Origin: Uranotaenia lowii
Lineage: Eukaryota > Arthropoda > Insecta > Diptera > Culicidae
Assembly (NCBI RefSeq): GCF_029784155.1
Contig: NC_073691.1
Span: 23,915,639 to 23,979,638, forward strand
Reading direction: 5' to 3'
Length of the DNA: 64,000 bases
In this document: piece by piece, positions 35,496-46,175 of the stretch
Layout of the letters: every line of letters starts with the position of its first letter
How positions within the stretch are numbered: position 1 is the stretch's first letter
The notes under the pieces: generated by a model
Database searches by the model: none
What the model saw: the letters and a program-made list of their open reading frames with translations, nothing else
What the model was told of the DNA's origin: nothing
Program-made: the position numbers and the translations under genes

Positions 35496-36096
35496 GGTAT
35501 ACCACAAAACGTACAAAAAATAACAACAATTTTTTCCCCGCTGTCAGCGTTGCCACACTCAAATCTTCACTCTAACTTTACAAAAATTAGACCAACAAAA
35601 AATCTGCACCGAAATGTGCATTAACAGCAAAAAAGATTATCAGTGGAAAATATTAGGAAAATTTCTAGTTTTTTTTTTATTTTATTTAACTGTTGATACC
35701 GTTTCTGTTCGCTCAGTTTTTCAACAATCAAAATAATTATTTACCTAAAAGGTGCTTGAAAATCCGGAAGCTACTTTCAACTGTATCTATTATTATTTCA
35801 CATAATTGACGAATTTCACATGAATCTGAATTCTGTCTTTTTCTAAAAGAAATGTTCAAACGATATGGTTTCGTTTGGCTGTTTCAAAACGCTTTTTATG
35901 GTTTGATATTTTAAAAGGTGAAATCTATACTAACTTAACCAAATTGTTGATACTTACAGTTAGAAATATATCGAATCATTCCAATCTGCCGCTTCTACAT
36001 TGCTGCCGATTGTTTTGGTTCTCCACTTGCTGTGGACAATTCGTAATTTATGATTGCCGAAGAACAGGATAGTGACGATGATGACAGCACTTACCA
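35496..36096. other. No gene seen
   Basis: AT-rich spacer between two MITE-type elements; a 65-codon frame here has no motif. Confidence 0.4.
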
Positions 36097-36414
36097 CACT
36101 GACATGACACTTAGAACAAAAATTCAACAATTTTCTGTCTAATTTTTTGTTGTCAAATTTTGTAGGTTCGCAATACCGATGGCAGGTGGCGAACCTGAAA
36201 AATTTGACAAAAAATGCGCTGTAGGAAAGATGGTCTTGTTTAGCCCGATTTTATCGTAGAAATAGCGTGTTTTATTTTTAAAGTTGGGTGACATTTCCTA
36301 ACTGGGATAGCATTTCTTCAAATCGATCGATGCGCACTCTGGAATCGACATTGCGTACTGTTGGGAAAATTATCCAAAAAACGAAATTGAGTGTCCAGTC
36401 AGTATGGTACGTGA
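36097..36414. mobile_element. MITE-like element, copy A
   Basis: The ends CACTGACATGACACTTAG and the complement of GAGTGTCCAGTCAGTATG form inverted repeats. A second inverted repeat lies inside: TGTCAAATTTT with GGTTCGC (36151-36171) pairs with GCGAACC with AAATTTGACA (36189-36209). Copy B lies 427 bp downstream. Confidence 0.6.
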
Positions 36415-36523
36415 TGACAGTATAAATGTTTACATCATCACACGGTTAAGTTAAACTACTCAAACTGAGTTCGTGGTAACTCAGCAGTGTTGCCAGATAT
36501 TCTGAGTGTATAACCACTGATCA

Positions 36524-36842
36524 CACTGACAGGACACTTAGAAAAAAAAATTCAACCATTTTGTGGCTAATTTTTTTTGTCAAATTTTGCAGGTTCGTAT
36601 TACTGACGGTAGGTTGCGAACCTACCATTTTTCCGGTACAAATGCCCTGTAGGAAAAATGTACCTGTTTAGCCCGAATTATTGAAGGAATTTCCTATTTT
36701 GTTTTTTTTTTTAAAGTTGGGTGGCACTTTCTAACTGGGATAGCATTTCTTCAAATTGATCGATGCGCACTCTGAAATTGACATTGCGAACTGTTGGAAA
36801 AATTATCCAACAAACGAATTCGAGTGTCCAGTCAGTATGGTC
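36524..36842. mobile_element. MITE-like element, copy B
   Basis: It is colinear with copy A, sharing GGACACTTAGAA, AAAGTTGGGTG, AACTGGGATAGCATTTCTTC, CGATGCGCACTCTG and GAGTGTCCAGTCAGTATGG. Between the copies lie about 110 bp of unrelated DNA. A 69-codon frame at 36763 is part of this element and is not a gene. Confidence 0.6.
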
Positions 36843-36844
36843 AC

Positions 36845-38475
36845 GGAATATTCGCACAGAAATGAGTAGTTTCCCATTTACTAATTCAGAAATGAGTACT
36901 TTCTCGGCTAGGGAAGATGATAAGTGGAGAGTGAGACAAAAGCAATCGCTGATGAATTGTGTAGTTATGTAACGACTAGACTGACGAAATATGAATTAAC
37001 TCTATTCCACGACTGAAACCTGCGTTTTCAATACAAATCCTTCAAATCTTTCTTCTGTGCGGACAGAATCTGTACCAAAACCTTATGAAAAAATCTGTAC
37101 TTTTTAGGATAAACCAGCACTTGTGGCCACTACTGTTTTGGACTATAATCTTGCAAAAATAACTGCCAAGGGTAGCGTTCGGAGCAGAGGTGCCAGGTGG
37201 TTTCGTCAAAAATAAGGACACTGCGAAAAAAAACAGGACATCAGTAGATTGAAGGCGAAATAAAGGTAGACGGCTTCATTCATGCAACAAAAGAGATCAA
37301 CTTCTTAGCTGGCTTGCAGTTTATATCAAAAAACACCGTTCAAATATCATCTGAGCCTTAACCTCGTAATATCGATTTAAGAGGTTAAACGGTTTTATTA
37401 CAGATTCGTTTGGTGCTCATAATTAAACAACAACTACAATTATAATTTGAATCTCTTTTTTTCAAGAATCATGCAATTTGAGAGTTTAAAAAAAATCAAG
37501 GCGGCCTCTCGAATATCAGGACTAACCCTGAGAAATCAGGACTCCTCTGACACCATTTCTCCTCTACTCAATGCGCAATAAATTTTTCCGGAGAAGGAAA
37601 CTCTCTTCATCAGCAAATGAGAATGCTCTCGCTAACTCTTATGTGTTGACAATCTAACTCTTGATTGCAGTGCAATTTATCTCTCCCCGCACAGCTCGAT
37701 CAGGAGAGCATATCAAAATAATAACTCAAACATATCTCAACGAGATATTTATATCTTTTCCAATTACAATGGTGTACTCAAAGTTTTCGACAATTAGTTT
37801 CTTAGCATATCAAAAACTGATATAATTTAAGTATGATCGTATAGATATTTCGATAAACATAATTTAAGAAATTCTAACATCTTATGAGTACTGAATTATA
37901 ACTCATTTTGATTAAAAAAAATTGAGTATCAAAATATCTTATCTTCACATAATTTTGTTTTCCCTTCTGATCGGGAGCCGATCTGAGAAGTTTTGTCATC
38001 CTTGTTCATACTCATGCAAGTTTGCAACCGTCAATCGATTTCACCAACACTATTTCAATTCGACATTTGATTCTCTCACTTCACTCACTACAGCACGCTC
38101 ACTCACCAGCTCAATAGAACGCGTTCACAAATCGCACCAACTGGTTACAAATTTGACTTACTCAAATTCAAATTATACACTTCCATTTACACTAAATTCT
38201 CCTTAATTTTTTCTAACCAATACCAATAATCAATAATCCCTACACAACGTTGTATACAATCCCATCACTCATAATTTTCCTCCCTGCGATATTTGAAAAC
38301 TAATTTACTCGCGACCATCAGTATAATCTCGATGGAAGTCTTATCTGACGCTTACAGTAAAACGAAAATTTTATACACGACTTACCTCCTTAAAAAATGC
38401 TCTGAAAATTTCGTCACGGTCACTTGCAAAGGGTCATTCACAAACTTTGCATGCTGAGAATTCAGTAGGAAAAAC
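36845..38475. other. No supported gene; one possible inverted-repeat element
   Basis: A possible element spans 37172-37565: GGAGCAGAGGTGCCAG at the left resembles the complement of CTGACACCATTTCTCC at the right, and AGGACA / TCAGGAC motifs occur near both ends. The remainder includes a CA- and CT-rich stretch (38070-38160) with no recognisable product. Confidence 0.3.
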
Positions 38476-38560
38476 CGCCGCCGACCGTGGTTTAGAGGAC
38501 AGCGTTCAAGACTTCTAAGCTAGAGGTCATGAGATTAAATCCTGTGGGTTGGTGGTTTTA
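38476..38560 (+). repeat. tRNA-like sequence, probably a SINE head
   Basis: TGGTTTAGAGGACAGCG (38487-38503) resembles a Pol III A box and GGTCATGAGATTAAATCC (38526-38543) a degenerate B box, 22 bp apart. The arms do not fold into a convincing tRNA, so a SINE or tRNA relic is more likely than a working tRNA gene. Confidence 0.35.
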
Positions 38561-40670
38561 TCATTTTACGCATATCCTTGAAAGATGTACGTTTTAGAAT
38601 TAAGTAAATTAGATCGCTTCAAAGAAACATGAAGTTTCACTGAGATCCTACATGAGTGTTTGTTTTTTTAAATACTGATTGTTTTTCTTGTAAAGTTCAT
38701 TGAAGTAAATACGAAATTTTTGGTTTCATGTTTTCTGTAATTTTGAACTGTTACACAAATCCGTCGAAAATTGGAGCTCAGTATCTCGTCCACTTTTCGA
38801 ATGATAGAATGACTCGTTTCGAGGAAGGAGAGACAGAATATTTGAACCAAGTTAAAACCCTTTCGGTCGGGTCTTCCTGAAAATCTGGTCCAAAATTGGG
38901 CAGACAAATGTCCGATGTCACCATATGGTGTAACAGAGCTTCAAGTATTAAGTGATGATTTATTTCAATTTCCTCTCCGATATGACCAGCAGCAGACCGA
39001 GTCGAGTTGATGTTTACATGTTCACTTCAACCGGATCCGTGGTGCCGATGCAGGAAACAGTATCCTTGTGTCTCTGTTTCAGGAAGTGTCAACAGCAACT
39101 GCAGTTGAGCAATTTACAAGCACGGCTCTCGGTTGGATGATTTTCGGTCCAGTGTAACCTTGAAGCTCATCGGTTGAAATTTTCGCAAATTTATTGCTTG
39201 ACAGATTTTTTCCCTTTTGTCTGTTAACCAGTTTAACAGTACAAATTTGCCCAAAAATGTGCTACGAATTCCTTCAAATGAAGACAACACGTAGCAACAG
39301 CAAGTAAATTCCTGGTTATAACCATGACTACATCAATCATTTTTACAGTCTATTACACCGGCACACGTGAAGATTGATAGAACAAGAAGAAGCAACACAG
39401 CGGGAAAAAACAAGCGCCAACTTCGATTATGTGTGCCAGTTTTATGGCGCTTTAGGCATTTTCATTCCATCCGATATGATAAAGGGCACCAAGTTTCGGT
39501 TGAAGCGCCTGAATCTATACCTCATGTAAGTATGATCAAATTTTATCGCTTCAACGCCCATTTGAAGGGAGTTTTTTGCTCTCGCTTCTTCCGTTTTTGC
39601 CGACAGTCGGCAAATAATAAACGACGTGTAATGCAGTCAATAAAGGCAAGCCACTCGATTTTCTTTTTTCTTCCTGCAACATTTGCTTTTCTTCCCGAGT
39701 GTGTGGAAAGGTGGAATTGTGACACTTGTTTTCCACCCCATTCCCAAGTGTGTTTTTTTCTAACGGGTAGTACCTCCGGAATAATATTTTGCGATATGTT
39801 CGAAGATATATTATCCGCGGAAATCTCACTCGTTGTATGTGTTAGCTCTTGCCAAAATCAGCAAGGGTGAGAAAAAGAAAGAAAAAGGATACCATCACTG
39901 CACAAAAGGAAGTGAAACAGCCGTAAAAGATCCAATTTAAGTCGTTTTGCGGTAGCTAAATGGCGCTTTATTCAAATTGAAGGTAATTTTTTTCACGTAA
40001 AGCGCGGTATGAATACTGCTCAGCTCAGAGTGTCGAAACGGTGTGGCGAATGGTTCAAATGTCAAACAGCTTAAGGAACACGAAAACGGCGGTGGTGAAA
40101 TGGAATGACGATTGGAAAGGGCGCTGGGAAAAAAGAACGGTCGGAATGAAATCCGACGCTATCGCCGACGGCAGCAGTTGAAAAATTCATGAAATCGTAA
40201 ACCTTGCAGCCGTAACAGAATTCTTTCTACCGCATTCCATGCTGAATCTGAAGCTGAAGAGAGAAATACATACATTCGGTGGCAAAGGATTAACATTGTA
40301 ATTAAAAATTTCCAGATTAGCAATCTCTCTGGAGCCACTCACGTCCGTACATCGTCGTCCGATTGTGATGATTCTCGTTCCATTGAATTATTTCTGCGCC
40401 CTCTTTGCCCGGCTGCGGGCTACTTTTCTCACATTTCACCGCCCACCCACAGATAAACATACGAGAACACACGGAAAACATTTAGCGAATCGTGGTTGGC
40501 GATGGATATTGGGACAAATATGAGCGTGGGGAAAAATTTACGGCACTTTGAATGGAATAGAAACTGTTTAAGATTGCTCAAATTATGACTGATAATTCAT
40601 AAAAATGCATTTTCTCTGTCTATTTAAATATACTGTATAGTCAAATGAATATCAATATCTTGAACCATGG
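38561..40670. other. No supported gene; moderate-GC block
   Basis: A diverged GCCCGG-type fragment may lie at 38810-38930 (minus). A 167-codon plus-strand frame (39367-39870) has no recognisable domain and two overlapping minus-strand frames. I see no splice or promoter context for it. Confidence 0.4.
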
Positions 40671-40678
40671 CCGTAGGA

Positions 40679-40721
40679 ACGGGGGGGGAGGGGTTTGGGG
40701 TTTAACACCCCCCCCCCCCAT
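40679..40721. other. G-tract/C-tract hairpin with G-quadruplex potential
   Basis: A run of eight Gs, A, GGGG, TTT, GGGG is followed within 7 bp by a run of 12 Cs. The G strand has four or more G tracts, and the two tracts can also pair as a hairpin. Confidence 0.8.
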
Positions 40722-42030
40722 GAAGGTCCAAAGATGCCAAGTGAAATTTTTTTACTAAACACAAAATTTGAATTTTCTAATCAAATTTATATGAACTACT
40801 TAAATGATTCAAGAGTAACAATAGTGTAACAATCTTGACTCCAAAACCTCGGAATCTCATTCCAGGACCACAATTCTACAACAGTTTTTCAAAAAATTTC
40901 TCATTTGTTGATAGTAAGTCCCAAATATTGAATCCCAATAAAGTTAGACTAAGCTTACCAGATTTTCCGGTTTTAACCAGATTTTCTCACTCCACTTGCA
41001 AAATCAATCGAAAATTTCAATTGAGTCCTTAAAATTATGTATCTTGTGTCCAAATAATTTTTTTCAACAAATTTTATCAAAAAAACATAAACGATTTTTT
41101 GGAGATTCTTCTAATGATTCTGAACCCCCTGATGTGTTTCGAAAAAAATAAAAACAGTATCCCATGTGTTTTTCTTCTTTATTTCAATAGAATCATTCCG
41201 AAATTCGCCCGGATACTTTATTCCAACATTAGTGTTGAATTTTAATCTAAAATGTGATGAATTTTCCATATTCAAAACACTGAATTTCGGAATATGAAAA
41301 AAAATACTTGAAATTCAAACCACTTTTAAGATTTGGATCTGAAATTTTTATCCTAAATGTATGTGCAGAGTTGAAACATAAAAAAGTTTCATGAGTCCAG
41401 AATTTAAAAATAATTTCAAATTTCATGACTCACAATTGTATTAAAAAATTTCAAGTTCAATTACGAATAAATAACTGAAAAAAAAATCATTCAAATTCAA
41501 ATAAAAGATTTCTGGTCAAGGGTTCTGATATAAATTACGCTTTTTGGTATCAAATGCATAGGATTGCTTATCCGGAATTAAGATTCAGGCTTAGAATTTT
41601 GGTTTAAAATGCAGAATTCAGACTTGGAACTTAAATCCAAGGTTTGTATTCAGATTAAGCTCATATTTAAGTTTCATGATCAATATTAAAATATCGCTGT
41701 TAAAATTTCATCAGGAATTCAAATTGAAGGAGATCGCAGTTTCATAACTTTGATTCTTGATTCAAAATTAAAATGTTAAATTCATCAAAAACAGATTAGA
41801 AACACATAGGTACCTGGTGAAAATCACATATAAAAAATAAGAACTGAATTCATTTCAAAGAATTTGTTTTTTGAAAAATCTAGATTTTAATTTTGAAAAC
41901 TTTTACTTTAGGATTTAAATCATTTTATATATTAAAAGATAATTTTTTAACTTGTATTTTATCCTTATGTAAAAATTCAGCCGGAAATTTTATTTAAAAA
42001 ATTTTCATATATTGCAGATTCTTCAAAATC
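40722..42030. other. AT-rich DNA without a gene
   Basis: A short GCCCGG-family relic (TTACCAGATTTTCCGGTTTT, 40957) is followed by AT-rich DNA with scattered GAATTC and TTCAGA-like words. No coding signal is seen. Confidence 0.4.
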
Positions 42031-42377
42031 AAAGGTTCTACCCAGGCTTCGGACGAATCCTGAGGCGCAACTCAAAAGAGGCAGAGCAGTACCACTCATA
42101 GAGGAGGAACTCCCAAACTCCTGCCCAGTAAGCGCGTCCTCTCAAAAATCGACAGAGAATTCAGAAAATTGAGTACTGGGTATCCCGACTTAGGAAAAAA
42201 CGATTATATTTCGGTGACAATCGCACACGCCGTGCCCGATATTTCTTCTTATTCGACTTGGGAGCATTTTTCTGAAGAACTTAACTGGACCGACGGGCGA
42301 AGGCTGCTCGTTTGATATTATTCTTATTATTACCTCACCGGGCTACTCGTTTCGAATGCTGTGCAAGCAAAGCATTG

Positions 42378-42412
42378 TCAGTTCCAAACGTACCCTCGTG
42401 TGGTGCGGTCGG
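42378..42412 (+). promoter_or_regulatory. Candidate insect core promoter: Inr plus DPE
   Basis: TCAGTT (42378-42383) matches the arthropod initiator. Taking its A (42380) as +1, GGTCG lies at +28 to +32 (42407-42411), a full match to the DPE consensus RGWYV at the required spacing. The DNA from 42030 has higher GC than its surroundings. Inr plus DPE also occurs in the internal promoters of some insect LINEs, so this may be the start of a retrotransposon instead of a host gene. Confidence 0.4.
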
Positions 42413-42481
42413 GTGATAGCGGGCGGTAAATTTTAAACAAAGGATTGTGAAGTGTTGAGAAAATGTAGTGATAAATAATTA

Positions 42482-42902
42482 CAAACCCCGTTCGTTTTTG
42501 GCAACACACCCGAAAATTTTAGGTTGCCAAAATCGAATGTTGCCAAAATCGAACGGTTTTTTTTTGTCACTTTTTTATTTCAAATTTTTATCTAAAATTA
42601 TTCACAATTGATGTACAACCTTATATTAGCATTAAACTTTTCAATTTGACTCAATTAGATGAATTTTAAGCAGTAAAACATGTAAAAATTCGTGTTTTTA
42701 CAGTTTAAAATTATTATAATAAGCCAAATTGAAAAATTTCATGCAAATATTACGTTTTACATTTATTTTGATTAATTTGAAATGAAAATAAAAAATAAAA
42801 AAGTTACCAAAAAAAACCGTCTTTTTTGGATGTTGCCAAAATCGAACGGTTTTTGCTCGGATGTTGCCAAAATCGAATGTTGCCAAAATCGAACGGGGTC
42901 TG
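42482..42902. mobile_element. MITE of the TTCGATTTTGGCAACA family, complete, 421 bp
   Basis: It is flanked by TA (42480-42481 and 42903-42904). The left end reads CAAACCCCGTTCGTTTTTGG and the right, reverse-complemented, CAGACCCCGTTCGATTTTGG, both then CAACA. The motif GTTGCCAAAATCGAA(C/T) is iterated: two copies near the left end (about 42522-42556) and four near the right (42833-42897). The centre is AT-rich and has no frame. Fragments of the family occur at 19905 and 29365. The TA target suggests mobilisation by a Tc1/mariner or pogo-type transposase. Confidence 0.85.
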
Positions 42903-42931
42903 TATTGTGATTTAGTGATATTCCTTAAAAA

Positions 42932-42979
42932 ATGGTGTCAAGTTGTGCAAAAGACATCGCCAATAAGGTGCAACATTCG
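42932..42979 (+). CDS. Candidate first coding exon, 16 codons
   Basis: ATG at 42932 in good context (AAAAATGG) opens MVSSCAKDIANKVQHS, which runs straight into a consensus donor GTAAGT (42980-42985) at phase 0. A promoter-like Inr/DPE lies 552 bp upstream; 421 bp of that is the inserted MITE, so the original 5' UTR would be about 131 nt. I do not recognise the peptide and found no second exon in the window; the intron would be long. A chance ATG before a GT site or a LINE leader are the alternatives. Confidence 0.35.
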
Positions 42980-44680
42980 GTAAGTGACATATTACGATTT
43001 ATTTAGAACGAATTTCATATCAAAAAAATATATTTTAAAATTTCAAACCGATCTTATTAAATCACCGACCAGGTATCCGAGCAGGTATCAAATTTTGTTT
43101 CATTAGAATGATCATTCTTAAAACTTTTTTTAAGTCTTTGAGAGAGTTTTGCATTGGGTAAATTTACAAGTTTCACCAAACTGAGCATGCCTCATCACCA
43201 GCACAAATTTCTATCTTAACCGATTAAAAATATTTTCAAAATGTGCTCCTTTTTCTGTCGAAAAGAGAAAAAAATTTCTATTTGTCTGACCTAGGGTGTG
43301 TTCATTTTTTGTTCTTTCTATATTTCGGTATTCAGAATTAAAAATCAAATCTGAAGACATATTGGATCGCAATTCCAAATTTCGAACTTAAAATTAGGAA
43401 TTCAGAAATCAAAATTTTTAATTTGAAGTTTATTATACAGAGTTTCGATCGTTTATTTAGGAATCTTTAACTGTGCAATCTGAATTTCATATTGTATGTT
43501 TTACAATTCATGATTCAGAATAAAAAAAATCAGAGTTTAATTCTCTTATTTTAAGTGAATGGCAAGTTTAAAATAGATTATTTCAAATCAAGAATTGAAA
43601 ACCCAGATTCCACGATCAAGAATTAAAAAAAAAATATTGAGATCTAGAGATATTGAGAATTTTGAATTCTGCGTTAAGGTTGAAGATCATTGAGTAAAGC
43701 ACTCACAATCCAGGATTAAGAATTTCGAATACTATGTTATTCAAAGTTCAGAATTTAAAATTAGAAAGCCATCGTTTGGAAATCGATGTTACAATTAAAA
43801 TTGCAACATCGATTTCCAAACTATGGATTTGGATGAAATTAATTTCTGGAATCATAAAGGAGAGTTTAAAATCTAGAATAAATAATTTTGAATCGAGAAT
43901 TCATAATTATAATTTGAGATTCAGGAATACTAAAATTGAAGTTCTTAGTTTAAAATTCATTTTAAGAAACGTAGATCTTTGAATACAGGTTAAATTACTC
44001 AAATTTTTGAATGTCGAAATTCATAATACAAATAACAATAAAATAAGGAATAATAAAAAAGCATTAATGAGGAATGAAGAACATAAAATAAAATTTGAGG
44101 AATGGATATGTAAAACCAAAGAATGATCATGGAGAAAAAATAAAAACAACAGGTTCTATTAATGATTGATATAAATTTTTATTTCAAACGATTTTTTTTT
44201 AGCAAACTATTAATCGTGATGTAGCAACGAAACAAATCCTATTTTGTTGGAATAAAAAATGAAAACTAATTTTTCGAACCTATTATCTTCTATTTCAACT
44301 ATTTCATCAAATAAATCTTCTTTTTCACAGTAGAAAACTCCAACATATGATGGCAATGATAGTTCTGTAATGAAATTTTTTATATTTCTTAGCTTTCTAC
44401 ATCTCAATACAGTTCTTTCTCCATTTTTTTTATTTCTATGGTCTTATAAACATTGTTTTCAAATTTTACAAATGCATCTTTTGATTGATTTGAAATGACA
44501 ACATTTCCATCTAGCATAATTGTTTGAACTTGAAAAAGAAATTTAATTTGATTTCTAAATAAAAGATTTCACCGATTTACACGCGTTTTCTCTTGATCAA
44601 ATTTTAACCTTATCACCCTTTATTCCAGAATATAAACCTACGTATGTTAAGGTAAAAATACAAATAACCACTTTGGATTA
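42980..44680. other. AT-rich DNA; one near-perfect palindrome
   Basis: The sequence is dominated by drifting GAATTCAGAATTC-like words with no stable period. An 82-codon plus frame (43734-43982) includes the palindrome at 43774 and is not considered a gene. Confidence 0.4.
43774..43821. other. Near-perfect palindrome, 48 bp
   Basis: GTTTGGAAATCGATGTT (43774-43790) pairs perfectly with AACATCGATTTCCAAAC (43805-43821). The centre ACAATTAAAATTGC extends the pairing after one mismatch, leaving a loop of two bases. Confidence 0.8.
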
Positions 44681-44689
44681 GAATGTGAA

Positions 44690-45380
44690 TTCTGAATCTT
44701 AAATCTGACGATTTTTGCTTCTAAATAAATTCTTAATCTGAACTCTGAATCTGAATTTTAAATCTGAAATCTGAATTTAATTCTGAACCTGAATCGGAAT
44801 TCTGAAATCTGAATCTGAATTGTGAGTTTGAATTGTAATTCCGAAATCTGAATCAAAAATCTGAATCTGGAAATTATGCTGAATCTGAATCTGTAATCAG
44901 ACACCGAAATCCGTATCTAAAATCTGAATCAAAAATCTGAATCAAAAATCTGATAAAACTGATTTCGAAATCTTAATTTGAAAACTGAATTTGGAAATCT
45001 GACTTCTGGATCTGAAATTTGAATCTGGGATTTGAAATCTGAGTCTGATGAATGAATCTGAAATTTTAAATATAAATCTGAATCTAAACTTTGAAAAATA
45101 AATCCGAAATCTTTATCTGAATTCTACATTTGAAATCTGACACGGAAACCTTTATCTAAAATTTGAATTTGAACGCTGAATCTGAATTCTAAATCTGAAT
45201 TCTAAATCTGAATTCTGTATCTTAATTCTGAATCTGGATATCTACAATGTTTTGGTTGTTGGATGGTCTTTAAGACTGAGTTTGCCATGTAACAACCAAA
45301 ACATCAAATAAAAATCACAGTCGATAACTCCGAACAAAAATCTGGATTCTGAATCTGAATTAAAATGCTGTATATGAGTC
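44690..45380. repeat. Degenerate (AATCTG)n-like array
   Basis: Words such as AATCTGAA, AAATCTGAATC and GAATTCTGAATC recur every 6-12 bp with much drift. The array has no open frame. It surrounds the hairpin at 45247. Confidence 0.65.
45247..45304 (+). other. 58-nt hairpin of pre-miRNA-like size
   Basis: ATGTTTTGGTTGTT (45247-45260) pairs perfectly with AACAACCAAAACAT (45291-45304). The stem continues through one G-U, one mismatch and four pairs (ATGG with CCAT), leaving an 18-nt loop that includes GTCTTTAAGAC. The stem is about 20 bp. Either strand could fold. No expression evidence is available. Confidence 0.6.
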
Positions 45381-45740
45381 AAAAGTTAGATATGTAGAAA
45401 GTATGAATCAAAATTCCCTATTTTGAAGCTTGATTGTATTGTTCTGATTATATCTATTTGCTATTAAACGATTCTTAGTCGGGTATTAAAAATTCAAGAG
45501 ATTTTGAAAAGGAAATTTGAATTTCGAATTTTATGATTTGGAAAAAGAAATGTAGTATAAAAAAGTTTAATCATATCAGTAAATATAAATTTAATAGTTT
45601 TCTGTACTGTTTTAGTACGCTGCAGAAAGAAAGTAAAAAGCATTCAAACGAAAAAATGCGGTTAAAGAAAGGGTTAATCCAATAAAGCATTAATTTGGCA
45701 AATTGCGTTTTTAATGCCCTTAATCAAATCAACACCACTG
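45381..45740. other. No gene seen
   Basis: AT-rich spacer before the LTR-like block. Confidence 0.4.
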
Positions 45741-46175
45741 TAACGGAAATCATTCGGCATGCGTCGGCAGATCTGAGCCGAACACACACACCACGATAGG
45801 AACACACGAGCACAATTCGGATCACGCTCTCTTGGGGCGGGCTAAGCATTTCTACTCAGATTTCGTAGCACTCACGCCCGAGACACGCATATAGTGAGTT
45901 CCTCTCTACCGATATAATGATGCAAAATCGCCAGAGAGATCGTATCGATTTCTCTGGCGATTTGAGTTACCTCTCTGCCGATTCAAGTTTACGCAGTCGA
46001 AAATAACTCTTTCTCGCTTCTCCTTAGGCCAGAATCTCTAAGAGCGCTAGTCACTCTTTGCTCTCCCAGAGGCTCTGAGTTCCTCTCAAAGAGGCCTCCC
46101 TGGGAGCATTCACTTTGAGTGTGGCGGACGATTAGGAATTGCGTTCGAGTTAGGTACATATTTGATTGCTTCAAG
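45741..46175 (+). mobile_element. Possible solo LTR (BEL/Pao-like)
   Basis: The block stands out by its GC content and begins TGTAACGGAAATCATTCGGC. It contains GTCGGCAGATCTGAGCCGAA, two direct copies of GAGTT(C/A)CCTCTCTRCCGATT-like sequence (45898 and 45965) and CTCTTTCTCGCTTCTCC. That style resembles LTRs of mosquito BEL/Pao elements. No flanking 5-bp duplication, primer site or gag/pol was found, so it is a tentative solo LTR. Confidence 0.3.
45925..45963. other. Perfect 13-bp inverted repeat
   Basis: AAATCGCCAGAGA (45925-45937) and TCTCTGGCGATTT (45951-45963) are exact complements around a 13-bp loop, inside the LTR-like block. Confidence 0.85.

Noticed and set aside
39367..39870. 167-codon plus-strand open frame
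   Set aside because: No motif, irregular composition, overlapping minus-strand frames, and no conserved context that I can see. It could be tested by conservation.
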